Of a stretch of 64,000 bases of DNA, positions 20,254 to 33,600 are shown piece by piece. This stretch comes from Acridotheres tristis. Taxonomy: Eukaryota; Chordata; Aves; Passeriformes; Sturnidae. The DNA is taken from NCBI GenBank assembly GCA_037013685.1, contig CM072888.1, positions 11,327,034 to 11,391,033 on the forward strand, read 5' to 3'. How positions within the stretch are numbered: position 1 is the first letter of the stretch; the number at the start of each line of letters is the position of its first letter. Both the position numbers and the translations under genes were made by a program. Under the pieces are notes generated by a model. It did no database searches and was not told where the DNA came from. It saw only the letters and a list, made by a program, of their open reading frames with translations.

Positions 20254-21625
20254 ACAAAGCCAAGAGACGTGACCAGGAGCCGGCCTGAGCTCATCCACTG
20301 AACGAGACAGAATTGACAGTGACTGAGACTGGAGCCCAAGTGCCTTAACTGGGTCTCCAGGATGTAAATAGTTCCATGTTCTCTGTTCTTTTGGAGCCTC
20401 AGAAACAGTTTTGTTTTGTTCATTTTCTTACTGTTCAATGCAAAGCACCTGCATGTTTTTTGTTTGTTTTAAATACAGTTTGAAGTTCTTTTGGCTACCT
20501 CAGGAAAGCTTTGTGTTTTTGGAGGGTAATGCTTTTCTGCCTTGCAAAAGAAGAGATGGAGGGTGGTACCTGCCTTTAAAATAACCAAGTGCAAGGAATT
20601 TTCGGGATGGGCCCATGTGCTGGTGGTCTATAAACCTGTCTATTATGAATAACTAACAGGACAATATTGCCACCTATTGCTGACAGGAAATCTGCACTCA
20701 GATTGTTCCTGAGGGTCTTGCTCAGTTTCAGCCTTGTCAGAGCCAAGTTTGGGTGGCAGAATGACACCCAAGGTGTGGTTGGAAACAGCTCTGCCTGTCT
20801 CCTGTGCTGAAGGGATGGGACTCACAGGGAGGATTCATACTTGGGCTGCTTTTTGGCATTTGGGTTGGTGAGGCTGGGAAACTGCAGTGGGTCCCTGGGA
20901 CTGCTTGGGCATTGTTGTGAGTCTGAGAGCTTCCAGGGAGAGGAATCTCTTCTGATAAAGGAGAGATTAAGTGGCTGAATGTGGAACATAAGGCACATTT
21001 TGCATTTGGGTATTTGCCTGCAAGCACTGGTGGTCTCAGGGAGTGTCCAAGAGCAGAATTTGGTACCAAAGTAGGGCATCCTTCCTGTGGGAGAGGACTT
21101 GGGCTCCCTCTCCCACAGGAAGCCACACTCTAGGATGGGCCCAGTGACTTAGAAACCTGCCAAGAGAACCCAAAAGGGAATAATGAGCTGTTTGCAAGCA
21201 TTTTTCCCTTGGCACACTAACAGTGGAGGCAGCATCCACAGCACTGGTGTGTTCAGTTGACACCCTTTCCTTCCCAGAGATTTCCTGGAAATTAAGCTTG
21301 CAGTATGGCTCAAAGGGGTTATTGTTTTCAGAGAAGTCATGCTTCTGTGAAAAAAAAGAAAACCCCAAACCCCTCCAAGTTCTGCAGTAACCTTTCAGCT
21401 GACTTTGATGGGCTTTGGATCAATGTTATTTATACAAGATATTAAGATCAAGTTCAAAAAACTGTTAAACAAAAAGTTTTATTTGTACAAGTAGTTTCCT
21501 TGTCCCTCAAACACAGCTGAGCAGCTTCCTTTCTACAGTTGTATTCCCTGTATTCCAGTATGAAAGCAAGTTTTTGGTAATGGTCGTCAAATGGTCAATA
21601 AAACATGGATGCTTGATATCAGTGA
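20254..21625 (+). terminator. 3'UTR and poly(A) signal of the AFF1-type gene
   Basis: After the stop at 20251-20253 no further AFF-like exon is seen. A canonical AATAAA at 21597-21602 is followed by a GTGAGTGATTCTGG region, giving a likely cleavage site near 21620. The 3'UTR is about 1.4 kb and includes the hairpin at 21081-21122. Confidence 0.55.
21081..21122. repeat. Inverted repeat, 16-bp arms, in the AFF1-type 3'UTR
   Basis: CTTCCTGTGGGAGAGG at 21081-21096 is the exact reverse complement of 21107-21122, with a 10-nt loop. In the transcript it would form a GC-rich hairpin. Confidence 0.85.
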
Positions 21626-23987
21626 GTGATTCTGGAATCTTCATTTATCACCATGCTGGTCCAGTGTGTTGAGTTGACAAAGATTTCCTGTTGTGTGACT
21701 GCAGCATCCTGCCATCCAATGCTGTGCCTGCCTCGGCCCTCTGCTGCTGTCACATCCCTTCCCTATCTCTGACACACCTGTGAGAGTGTGGAGAGGATGG
21801 TATCCCAAAATAATTTGGCTTACAAGGAAGAACTATATCATTTCATGATGAAGAAACAGGTCTGCACACGTTTAGCTGTACCCCCTTTGTAAAATACCTG
21901 TTTGTGGGTCTGAGGCTCAAGAAAATGACCAGTAAATAAATACCAGCAACATGTCTGCATTTCCAAAAGGGGTTTCTGTAGAAAGGGCTCCTGCCTGGAG
22001 CCCTTCTGCCCCTGCAGGACCACTGGGATCATGGCTGGGTCTTCCTACATCTGCAAGGGACTTCAAGGGCCTTTTATGTTCACTTTAACAAAAACCTTTC
22101 AGGGATAAGCTGCCCTAATGGGTGCAAGGAAGGTCCATGTTCCCCCTCCCCGTTTTACCTATCAAACCTTTTTTACTCCCTGTCCCTGGAGTTATCCCTG
22201 CCCATAGCAGGAGGGTTGGAACAAAACCATCTTTCATGTCCCTTTCAACCCAAGCCATTCTATGATTCTATGAAAAAGTAGAAAAGTTTTAAAAATCCAT
22301 TGTATTTCAACCTCAAGCCAGGTCAGGGGTCTGCAAAGGGTTAGGACAGATGCTCATTGTTTTCACTTGGGCCTATTCTAGGACACGGACAAGGTGACTT
22401 TTTACCTGTTCATTTTGTCTGCCAGCTTTGACCTTCTATCAGTGAGGAAAATTTAATTAAGGGCAGTAACTGACCTTCTGCTCAAAACCAGTGACCAGTG
22501 GGTGTGAATCAGCATCACAGACATGCAGAGGGGTGACTTCTTTGCCACTCCCAGCACAGCCAGAGCTGCACAGTTGCCTGCTTAGAGCACAGTTGCATTA
22601 AAATGCCACAAAGTGGCAGCAACAGCAGCCTCGCAGATTGAGCCAAGGAGGAATTACAAATAAATGTTTCATCTCCTGGCTGGCTGGGATTTATTTGACA
22701 CCAGTTCCAGTAGAGAAGACGTGCAAAGCTTTAGAAAACAAATGCAGGTGTGATAAAAGCAGCCAGCAGAAGTAAAAAAAATTAAGTGAAGTATCTGGAA
22801 CAGAGTACTTGGGTTTGCAAAACTGCACTGCAGTGATGCCAAAAATAGTTGCAAGAACAGTTTCAGTCTAAAGAACAGAAAGGCTCATTTGACTGTGGGG
22901 AAAATTTAGAGTTAAGAATTTCCCAGTAATTTGTTCTAATTAAGCTTGAATAGGCTAATTGGCTGAATTTTGATCACCTGTTGACAACTCGTTTGTGAAA
23001 TGAATCTCAGTGTGGTTTGATGTGGGAGCCACAATCCCATCACAAGGGATCCTGCTGAGCATCCTGCAGCTGTCCCAGCAGACATAGCAAACCCAGGTGC
23101 TGCTTCTTGTTCCCATCCTGGTTTGGGGAATTAGTTTGGGCTGGAGCTGGGAAAGCACGTAGTCAGCGTTGCATTCAGAGCACCTTGATTTCATCTTTGG
23201 CAAACCTTTGCTTAGGAGTTTCCCTGGGTTGGTGGGACCTCAGCCTATTCCTCAGTGATTGCTGTTTGTAGATTTTTTTGCTTCTTGATTTGTCTTTCAT
23301 GCAGCTTGTTTCCAACTCCTAGAAGAGATGAAAACACTCTACAATGAAAATGCTGTTGCAAGTGGAGGTAAGAACACAGAATTGAGGTCCTGCACCCAGG
23401 ACACTGGAAGGCACCCTGATTTTAAGTAACTGCACACAAAAAGCTCAGTTTTCTGCATCCCCCTCTGCAGGCAGGCGTTTCTAGTTGGAATAATTTTCCC
23501 AGCTGCTGTTCAAACAGGATGGAAGTTTGCAGTCTTTCTAATAGGAATGCATTTATGTATTTGGTTTATATTTTGAAATATGCAAGTGTTGTGTGCTTTG
23601 CCTTCTAAAATTTTCTGTTCTGAGTATTTTAGCAGGATGTCAAATCCAAAGAGCTTTGCTGCCAGCATGCCTCTATTAGGAATGAGACTCTGCTGGGAAA
23701 GAGGAGTAATAAATAGTATTTGAAGCTGGGAAAGTATAACCAAATAAAACATAAAAAACATAATTAAAGAAGGTGTATTGGGTAGGGCCTCCTATCACTG
23801 TGTGGCTGCTCTGTTCTTCAGCATGAAGTGGGGGGGGGATATTCCTTTGTCATCATTGTTCCATTATGGGAACTTAGAAGCTTGGAAGTTTTGAACTTTT
23901 TGTCCTTTTTGACAGTGGCTCTTAGGGGAATACTACTTTTGATTTAAGGCCTTGGAAAAGGCATCCAAATTTGAGTAATAAAGCCAC
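21626..23987. other. Intergenic sequence between the AFF1-type gene and LTR copy C
   Basis: It holds one CR1 end (22180-22275) and otherwise nothing I can support. A 46-base segment at 23321-23366 has splice-like borders but no homology and is listed among the rejected items. Confidence 0.5.
22180..22275 (+). mobile_element. CR1 LINE 3' end
   Basis: The + strand reads CCTGGAGTTATCCCTGCCCA, then AGGAGGGTTGGAACAAAACC, CCCTTTCAACCCAAGCCATT and CTATGATTCTATG. This is the CR1 3' terminus including its ATTCTATGATTCTATG end. Confidence 0.9.
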
Positions 23988-24415
23988 AGGTGTGTAGTTA
24001 GAATAGAAGTGTGTGGTGTCATATGGTGAAGGGTTTAGAATGTAGGGTTCTTAGAATATAGTAATAGGTATGGGACAAGATGGAAATTCTTAGGTGTTAC
24101 CTCTTCCCTCCTTCTTCTTCTTTTTCATGCTTTCAAGTAGTAGTTTTTAGCTAGATAAAAAATCCCCAAGTGCAGGTCATAGGTGTTTGGTTATTAGGTC
24201 AAAAGTGTAAATCATATAGGTGTTAGCTTTTAATTGGACTGTTTAGCTTTAAAAAACCTTGTAACTAACTAGATTAATCTCCATTTTGCTTGTTTTTAAC
24301 TATTAGCTGGAAGTGTTGCAGAACTCTCTATACTTTAGATAAGATTTAATAAACAACCAAGTTCAAACGAAAAATTAATCTCCTTCATGTTTTAATCCTG
24401 ACTCTGAGTGGACAA
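23988..24415 (+). mobile_element. LTR copy C, the most complete of the three
   Basis: It starts GGTGTGTAGTTAGAATAGAA, shares all blocks with copies A and B, and contains a poly(A) signal AATAAA at about 24347 within AAGATTTAATAAACAACC. It ends near CTGACTCTGAGTGG. The general form (promoter-like 5' part, AATAAA, short 3' tail) is that of a retroviral LTR. I do not assign a named family. Confidence 0.75.
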
Positions 24416-25290
24416 AAAAATGAAAACAAGCCACTAATTAACTAGCACAACTAACCTCTAACAAGTGGCCTTTTGTATGAGGAGTTACATGAAGAGTTGT
24501 AAGGGTTTTTTTTTTTAGTTTTTGATTTGTAGTTTCTAGAAGCTTTTTGAATTGTTATTTTAAGGTGTTTGTTTGGATTGTTGTTACATGTTGAGGAGTA
24601 CTTATTTTGCTCTATGTCTTTATTATCTGAGGCAGGGTTGGCTGTGGATCAGGCAAGGTACTAATTATGTGTTTGTATTTTTTATTGGCATTTGCAAAAG
24701 CTAAGCTTTGAAGTAGATGGGGATGTGCTATTTCATTACTGTACTCCTTTTTTATTGCTTGAGTTAGGTGATTTACGAAAGAAGTGAACGACTTAGATAC
24801 TTTTTGTTTTACTTTTGTATAAATGCTTTTTGAAACTTTAGTAGGTTGGATTTGTATAGTGGTTGAGGTTTTTTTTGTATTTGAGAGTATGTCTGGAGGC
24901 AGGATCGTTGCTTGATCTTGTGGTTTATCATGAGCTTTTTTTGTTCATTTCTTTTAATGTGAGGCTTGCATGTGGACTTTTGGCATAGGATTTTTTTAAA
25001 ATTTGGCGAGAGCTCTTTTTTGACTTTTTGTAACATGAATTGTGCATTTTTTAAGATTGTTATGGTAATATATTTGTGGTTAAAAGGTACGAAATCATAA
25101 TTATTGAAGGTGCTTTTTAATAGTTGTTTGAAGTATGGAGAGTTTAAACTGGTTTTTTTTCAGTGTTTGTCTTAGGTCTTTACATTGTGTATAAGGGGTG
25201 CTCATTTGGGATTTGTATTTTTTTTATATATAATTGACTTGCATGGTTATCAGTTGTGTTGATGCCACGTTGAAATTTTTTTTCAATTAA
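24416..25290. other. T-rich sequence 3' of LTR copy C
   Basis: Strongly T-rich on the + strand, with no recognisable gag, pol or env motif in any frame. It may be a degenerate internal part of the same element or unrelated A/T-rich DNA. Confidence 0.3.
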
Positions 25291-26180
25291 CAACTTACAT
25301 TCCCTTGCCAGGACAGGTGTTAAATCACAACAGCTTTATGTGCAGGCAGGTCACTGCAGTTTGTCACCACAGTAATCCTGTATTTTTATTTCTGGTTATA
25401 CTTTGTCGTCATTAGCACATTTCCAGCAATAGTGATTCTAAAACCAGCTCTGTACAAAATATATTTAGCTGTGGTGCCATCCAAGATTAACAATGTGGGA
25501 CACCACTGTTCTGGGAACAGGGTTGTTCCTTGTAAGCCTGCTTTGCAGTTTTCCTGCCAGTCCTTAGGGATACACCTCCAGAGCCCTGAACAGGAGTGTT
25601 GGGGTGGGGGTGTGCATTGAAATACAAATGAGATGCCTCTTTTAGGATCCTGTTCAGAGCTAGCACCATGTGACTTCAGCTCTTCCCACACAGCACAAAA
25701 TCCCAGAGCTTTTGCTGTAACCTGATTTCCCTGCTGAACACTTCCCCCTTTGGTACCTGGCAGGTGCTGTGGTCAGTGTGGTCCAGGCACGTGAGTCACC
25801 CACAGGCTGCACCCATGGGTGTCACACTTTTCCATCAAGAGGAGAAATGGATCAGCTGGCAACTTGCACTGCTGGGCTACCTGGTTTCACAGTCAGGGCC
25901 ATTTGGTAGAAAACTCAGGGGTTTTGTTATCCAGGACATCCCTTTGGTCCCAGAGAAGGAATCTTTATCCCTCCTTTCCACCCCTCAGAGTGAAGTCAAG
26001 AGCCACGAGGGTAACCACATCCTTGTGAGGAAAGCAGCAGGGTGATGCAGCCCATGCTGGTAATGCAGGATTCTCCCTGCTAACAAAAGCTTCCTGTTGA
26101 GAAACCAAAAAATACTCAAGGCTGTAAAGCTTCCCAGCACCAGGATGCTCCAGACACACAACAAATGAAATGCTTTGAAG
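25291..26180. other. Intergenic, between LTR-associated sequence and the KLHL8 3' end
   Basis: No gene, named repeat or CpG-rich segment seen. The AFF1-type gene and KLHL8 converge across this region. Confidence 0.4.
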
Positions 26181-27627
26181 TACAAATGTTTTATTGCAAT
26201 GTTTCATTATTTACAGTACCGTTCACTTTGTCCCTGGGTGCTACCAAAGTGCAAAGCTATTTTGGGCAGGAAAGCCACATGATGGTAACTCAGCAGAGAA
26301 ACACAACTGTGCCTCCTCGCTCCTGCTGTCCTGCCTCTTCCTGGTCCTGAATACAGAGAAGTTTGCTGCTCTCCCTGGGCGTTTGGAACAACCTGGTAAT
26401 CGTGAAACTTTGGTCACAAAGGATTGTCAGTTGTTGGTCTGCTGAAGGTGATGCAGGAACAGGAATCTGCAGTCTTCCAGCAGGACTTTACTTGGGATGC
26501 AGGGATTGTAATGACCTAACAAGACATCTTTGTATGCAGGGCTGTCTGAGTTTTTGATTGAAATACTGGTTTATTCCCAATTATCTTTCTTGCTGACTTT
26601 CTTTGGTTCATTTACGGTTTTGAGGTTATTTATCTGCTCCCTTAGAAGAGCAAGTAATGTGAGAATGTTACCAGAGTTGCTACTGGATACTGAAATCAGT
26701 CAAGTCTTCTAGAGATGCACTTAAAAATATTACAGAATACCACAAATTTTATTATACACATTTCCATTTTGTATAAAAATGGTGATTCAAACACCACTGA
26801 AGCCTACATTTTCACACACTATCATCTGAAAGTAGGACAAATTACACTGGTTACTTCAGGAAGGACCTCTCAACAGAAACTCTCCTTTGGAGAGGGGGGC
26901 GGCAACTACAAATTTTATGGAAGACTAGAGAATGCCAGTATTCCAGTGGCTAAACTCAGGTCAAGAATCTTTCCAGCTTTCTAACAAGTTTATTAGCTTG
27001 AAAAAGTACTTTGAAAGACAGTTTCCAGACAGAATCCCTGCAATTTTCACTGTTGCCAGCATTCCCTTGGGAGGTGAGCAATGAACTTCTCTGCCTCAGT
27101 TATCTCAGTGTGCATCAGGGATGTCATTATTTCTAAAACTTGAGACACCTTCTGTTACAAAGCTCTTGTACAACTGGGAAACGTTTAAGACTCCATTCTA
27201 GAAAATAAGTTAAATGAAATGGCACTCAAGCCCTCCAGAGAACATGTAGCAGGGCTGCTGGGGGAAGCTCAGCAGGAGTAGCTGCTGCTGCTTTCCTCAC
27301 CACATGCCTGATTTACAGTTCAATATTGAGTCCTTGTAACAGCTGCCTCAAACGATCCTGAAATTACAGCTTCTCAAAAATGGGATTATTGCAGTTCTTG
27401 GCAGGTTTGTTCCTGTGAGTCACACTTTTATTCCATGTTTTCACAGGCTTTTCTGTATCACTATTGATAGAAAGCCACCAAAAGCTTTACAGTTGCAGAA
27501 GATACCATTTTCACAAAGAAAATGTGCCGGATTTATTCCTTAACCTACCATACAAAACACAGTGTTTAGAAGCTCTGCAGTGCCTCCCTTGTAGCATTCC
27601 TTTGGAATTTGGAGGAGGTGGCAGAGC
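26180..27627 (-). terminator. KLHL8: KLHL8 3'UTR with poly(A) signal
   Basis: Reading on the - strand from the stop codon at 27628, the sequence is non-coding to an AATAAA at 26190-26195 (TTTATT on the + strand). Cleavage is likely near 26175-26180, giving a 3'UTR of about 1.45 kb. An earlier, alternative signal cannot be excluded. Confidence 0.65.
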
Positions 27628-30600
27628 TCACATGCAGTCCACAACGTTGCTGGATCCTTGGCCCACATCCCGGATCTGGCTGCTGAGACAGGAGCACACG
27701 GCCACGCCCGCCCCTGCCCTGCAGTGTGACACTGAGCCCACGAGTTCCCACCTATGGGAGAAAAGAAAAATAAGTTCCTGCCCTTTCTGAGCAACCTGAG
27801 AGTATTTTCTGTGCCTGAAATGCTATTACACTGCCTAGCTGTTCACTCTGCACAAAAATGCACCCCATTTAGTGAAAAATCAGATTTGAAACAAGCAGAA
27901 GAATGTAGATTGTTACTGAATTAAAGGGCAATGACAAGGGATAGAGAGGAGCAGAGAAGGAGAAGGTGCTTAAATATTTACAAGACTGTCCTTGTGATAT
28001 AAGCAGCAGCCCTGCATTGACAGTCATGGATAATACTCTATTACCAGGAAACAACAGCTAGGCTCCTCCTGCACACTGCTTCTCTGCTACTGTGTTTTCA
28101 CAGAGGCAGATTTCCTTGTCTTACTAGGACAAACAAAACATTTGAAATTACCTGTTCACTATGGGATCAAATGCTTCCACTGTATTCAGGTACACGTTGC
28201 CATTATGACCTCCAACTGCAAAAATTTTTCCCATCAGTGTTGCTATGCCAACACCACCCCTCGGAGTTGTGAGCTCTGCCACGTATTCCCATTTGTTACA
28301 GCGAGGGTCAAACCGCTCCACCGAGCTCAGGGGCGAGTTGTCATCAAAGCCACCTGCAAGCAACCATCACAGGGTCAGCTTTTGGCATTCCTGCTGCAGG
28401 GGTTATCCCAGACTGGCATCATCTGATCATTCTCAGCATTCAGTGGGTCCTGTCCAACTCTCTCTTTACCAGAACTTTACAAGCTCCTAAAAACTGATCT
28501 AACAGCTCATCCTCTTCTCACTGCACAAGCATCACCCAGAGCAATAATTTTCTTCTACTCAAGTTGTAAGGATTCTAATTTTATTATTTTTCTCCCTGAA
28601 TTCATCATAATGAAACAGCTTCCCATTTGGAAGAGAAAGCAAGCTAACACCAGCATAAGGATGGTCTCAATCTTAAACTCGTTTTACTTTATGCAAAACA
28701 CACTGCAGCAGTGTTCTCAAATTACAGCATTGGCAAGTATTTTAGTAGGGAAAAAAATTTTCATATAAGACTCAGTGATGCACTCCCCTTGCTGGAGAAG
28801 CTGTCAGAGGAGCATTTTGTTCAAAACATATTTAAGTACTTATGACAATACACAGAGCTTTTTAAACTATCACTGTGGCACACCTACCTGGCGTCTTCCT
28901 CTCTCAGGAAAGCAGGTAAATACAAGGTAGCACACAAGACAAGAAGCTGTGGAATAAGTGCAAAAAAAGCTACTGTTGTCTACACTCAGAACACAACTGG
29001 AGTGCTTTGAAAGCATGTGAACTTAAGAATAGTTTCCTAAAAGAACTCAAGCACAGTGAGTCTTGAGAGGATTTTTTAATACAGACATATTTTCCTGAAA
29101 TGTGGGTTAGGAGCTGCTTTTAATTTCCTTGCTAACCTACCTTTGTTTAAGCATGCCCTGGCTCTGCCTGCATTCTTCTCCTGCCCAAGAACACCAAGTA
29201 CAGGTCAGCTCTATCTGTTCCAGTTCCTCTAGCAACAACAGCCTCTTCCAAAGCCCAGCACTTGGCAGCAGCAGCAGCACTACAAAATGCCACATCCCTA
29301 CTCACCCACAACATACAAGCAGCCGTGGAGCTCGCTGACACCGTTCCCAGCCCTTCGCTGACCCATCTCTTTCACTTCTATCCACTTATCCAAGTGGGGA
29401 TCGTATTTCTCCACACTGGAAAGAGATGCTACACCATCATTGCCACCCACGGCGTAAACGTGGTTCTGGAAAATATTTGTACAAACATTGTTTGTGATTA
29501 GTTACCTTTACTGAGCTTTTCATTAGCAGTGTTAAAATTATAGGAAAATGTGGTACATCCACTTTCATTTAAGAATTCCAACAGATTTAACTATCTAACA
29601 TAAATGCTACCTCTTCCAATGAAAAAAGCCAGCAGTTTTGTAGTGTTGCAGCTGTTTTTCAGAGCACAGGGGGATTAAAGTAGAGCATGCATTTGGTTAT
29701 CTTTAAACACAGTTACCATGACAAATCAGTCAGCTGAGTGAGACAGGAAGCACTATTCATGACACTAGAAAGGTACTCCTGTTGAAACAGTTCCATTTGC
29801 CATGAGTATCATCCTAAACATCGTTACTTTTTGCACGGGATTTTGGTGACCAGAGGCGCTCAGACCCATCAGCTGCATTTTGTTTCAGACCTTGTGAACG
29901 CAGCTTTGAAGAGCAGCTGGGCTCCCCAGCTGGCCCCAGCCCGGGGTGCAGGAAGCAGCGACTCACCACCAGGGCTACGGAGCCCACGCCTCCCCGGGGA
30001 GTGTTCATGGAGGCCACGGTGCTCCAGCGATCCGAGTCGATGTCGTAGCGCTCCACGTCGCTGAAGCACGTGTTGTCATCCAAGCCCCCGATGGCGTAAA
30101 TGGGGCCGCCCAGGGACGCCAGGGCGATGCCTCTCCTAGGGAACCACAGCAGCAACAGCTCAGTGAAATTCCTTAATCACAGGGAGCCACACAGCTAGTG
30201 CCATGCTACATGAGTGGCACCTGCCTCAAACTAGGGGGAAAACAGCGATGGAAATTTAAAAAGTGACGTTTATAGTAAATCATCTCACTGGCCCTCTGCA
30301 CACCTGTGTCCTTTTGACTGAATGCCAACTCTAAGGCCAAGTCCTCTGATCACATACTCGGACAAAGGACAGATACAATTTCTTCATTTTATTAAATCAG
30401 AAGATGAACCAAAACCTGCTGGTTTTAACTTTGATGGTATAGCTGGCTGCTACCATTTGAGAATGATTGGGGTGATACTAATACATATTAAAAGGCAAAC
30501 CTGTGCTGGATATTAAGTAGCTGAGCTCTAGCAAGATTTAATTGCAGTGTCTTCCATTCTGATGGCTTTTTATTGTTAAGATGTTTGTTAGATTTGTTTC

Positions 30601-33600
30601 TACTAAATCTACCCCATATGAGAGTACAATCAGTACTATAAAATTAGAACTATGGTCTAGAATGTAAGCATTAGGTTTCTGCTTTTACCATGTTACTGAC
30701 AATATTCTGGTCTCATTAAAGAGGGCGGGTTCAGAGATACTCGAGGCAGCAGCAAGAGAAGCACAATCTTTCTACAGAACAAACATTGTGGCAACATCCT
30801 GGCCTTCTCTTAAATAGCCTCAGAAGATAACACAGACACCATGTAATGGTGGCAGTTATTTTCTCCATTAAGTATTACAAGACCTCTGTGAATGGGAGGA
30901 GTGGAGCTGGGATGTAGCCAAGGCACAGCAAGCCTTTCATTTACCCGAGTACTCAGTAATAAATGTCACAGAAATCTAGGGCTGATTGTTGTTGAGATTA
31001 TGCCCTGGGGTGGTGGCAGGAGGGAGGAAGTAGAGCAAGCCACTTCTAGGAGTCTGGGTCTTCTACTTTAATTAGGTCACAGCTACAAATAGCTTTCAGA
31101 CTTAAGTCATACTTAATATTTCACTCCTACTCGGACATGATGCTTTGAAAAACAAACAATAAAATGGAATGCAGAATTAGGGACATTGATTTAAATAACA
31201 GCAGAAACAAAAAATTACAGATCTGTGAGCCCAGTAACTCCTTAGAAGAATCTTAAATGTCAAGGCAAAAAGAGCCCTCAATCTGACTTTGAGATTGCAT
31301 GCTTTTGGCCTTTTGTGTGAAAAACACAAATAGGCAGCTATTTGTTTCCTGGTGTAGTATTTCACTTTCTTTATTTTCACTATGAAGTATTTCACTTTTC
31401 ATGTAATGCTGGCAGTTATCTCGCTCATTCTTAAAAAGAGCAAAAGCCCCACAGAACCAGTTCATCAGTTCCAAGTTGTTTACTGGGCACAGCAGAAAGG
31501 CCCTGGATGCCAGAATGCAAGCATAGATGGGGCAGAAGAGGCCCCTGGTCCAGAAGCCAGCTCCTCCAAAGAGAACAGAAGGGTAATACATTCATAGCAT
31601 AAAGCTCCAAAATAGGGGAAGGAAATTCCTAGAAATAGAACAGTTTGAAAACCCCCAATAAAGGCAGGAGAGACAGGATGTTTTTAAGCATTAGCAAGAA
31701 ACAGCACATCACAGACTAGGACTTGGAGCATGGGACACATGTACCTCTTTGTGTTCATTGATGCCTTCATCATCCACTTGTTTGTGAGAGGATCAAATAC
31801 TTCCATGCTTCCTAAGTGTTCATTTCCATCATGTCCACCTACTGCGTAGACTTTACCTGAACACACAGACATCTTTTGATACAGAGATTGCTTGGCAACA
31901 TTTCAGTTTTCATTTATATAATATCCCTGCCTATGTGGAGACAAAGAGGTCAAATAAAGGTTAAAGTTTTTAAATGCTTCCAACGACAGAGTTTTATATG
32001 CTGCACTCAACCAGGAATCTGTTCTAATGTGAACTTTTGCACAAAGCTTGAGATTATGTAGACAAAAAAATCTTCTCATAATTTAAGTACTGCAGGTCAA
32101 ATCAGTTTGGACACATGTACCAGTCTCTCCAGATTTTCTATAGAGAAAAATTATCTCTGTTCTGCTGCAACAGAGGGGCTGCCACGTACAAGAGAAGCTG
32201 CATTATTGGTGCTAAGCTGCTCTGGACTGCATAGACCTGTTTTCAGAAGATGGAGACCCAAAAGCTAGATCTGATCTTGGAAGAGTTATGTAACTTTAGT
32301 AACTTAGTAACTTGCCAGGATGGATTTAATTAGGAAGGGAGCCAGTATGAGTATGAGCAAATTCTGGGTGACTGGTGTGTAAGGCCATTTCTTTATAAAT
32401 GGATTTTAAACTAGTAAATCACCTATTAAAGGCCAGAAGCTATATACAGTTCAATTGGGCTGGGAGGAACCTTTAAAGGTCATCTAGTCCAGCCCCTCTG
32501 CAATAAACAGGGACATTTTCAGGTTGCTCAGAGCACCATTCAGTCTGACCGTGACCACTTCCAGAGATGGGACATTTACCACTTCTGTGGACAACCTGTT
32601 CCAGGTTTTCAGCAACCTTACTCTAAAAAACTTCTGCTTCATATCCAGTCTAAATCTACCCTCTTTTAGTTTAAAACCATTACCTCTTGCCCTATTACAA
32701 CAGGCCCCACTAAAAAGCCTGTCTTCCTCTTTCTAGTAAGCTCCCTTTAAAGTACAAAACGGCCACAATAAGGTCTCCATGAAGCCTTCCCAAGTCTGAG
32801 CAGCCCAGCTCTGTCAGTTCCCAGTAATGTCTTTTCCATAAGCACAGTCTCAGATCAGCTCAGGACCAAACACTCCTTCAAGGGGGAGAAGTTTTACTAA
32901 ACCGAAGGCTATCAAACAATTAAGCAATTAGTTTATTTCTTGTACAGCTAGTAAAAGCACCAACACAGCAAAAGGAGCAAACAAGTGCCTTTTGGCTGGG
33001 GTTGTTTGAATGGGATTACTGACCTCCCACGGAGATGACACCCACGTGCCTCCTCCTGCTGTTCATTTCAGGGCCGAAGAACCAGCTGTTCCTACTGATG
33101 GAGTAACACTCGATGCTGCGGAAGGGGTCACCTGATCCTCCTCTGCCACCGACACAGAACAGCACACCTGCAGAACACAAAGCAGACTTCCAGAGAACTA
33201 GCAGGAGGATGGGCAAAAACAGCTGCATAGCAGAGCAAACTGAAAATTATGTAGTTTGGGGGAACCTGTATTTCACTTCAAGGAACACAGTCATTGCCCT
33301 TCATAACTTGATACTGGATTTTAGCATTTGCTTGACATGCTGCTATGGCAATTTGCTGCCTATGCTCTTGTAAAAACAATGCACATTTTAAATATGCTTT
33401 TTGTGATTTGGCTTAAGGAGATAAATCCATTGTTTGTTAAATATAATGATGTAGAAATTATGATCTGCGGTCAACATTCATCACTCACTTTTGGTGTAGG
33501 TTAGTCAAAGACTTTAAAAGTTACCTCAACCTTCAACACCAAAAGGTAACTGTCCACTGTTTTTGGTACAGCTTTGAACAGATTGCCTGGTCATAACATA

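Noticed and set aside
23321..23366. A 46-base exon-like segment (CCTAG acceptor, GGAG/GTAAGA donor) downstream of the AFF1-type poly(A) signal
   Set aside because: The peptide (EMKTLYNENAVASG) matches nothing I know and there is no partner exon; likely chance.
24809..25036. A 75-codon Lys-rich open frame on the - strand beside LTR copy C
   Set aside because: Low-complexity translation of T-rich DNA; no retroviral motif such as a zinc knuckle, protease or polymerase motif is visible.
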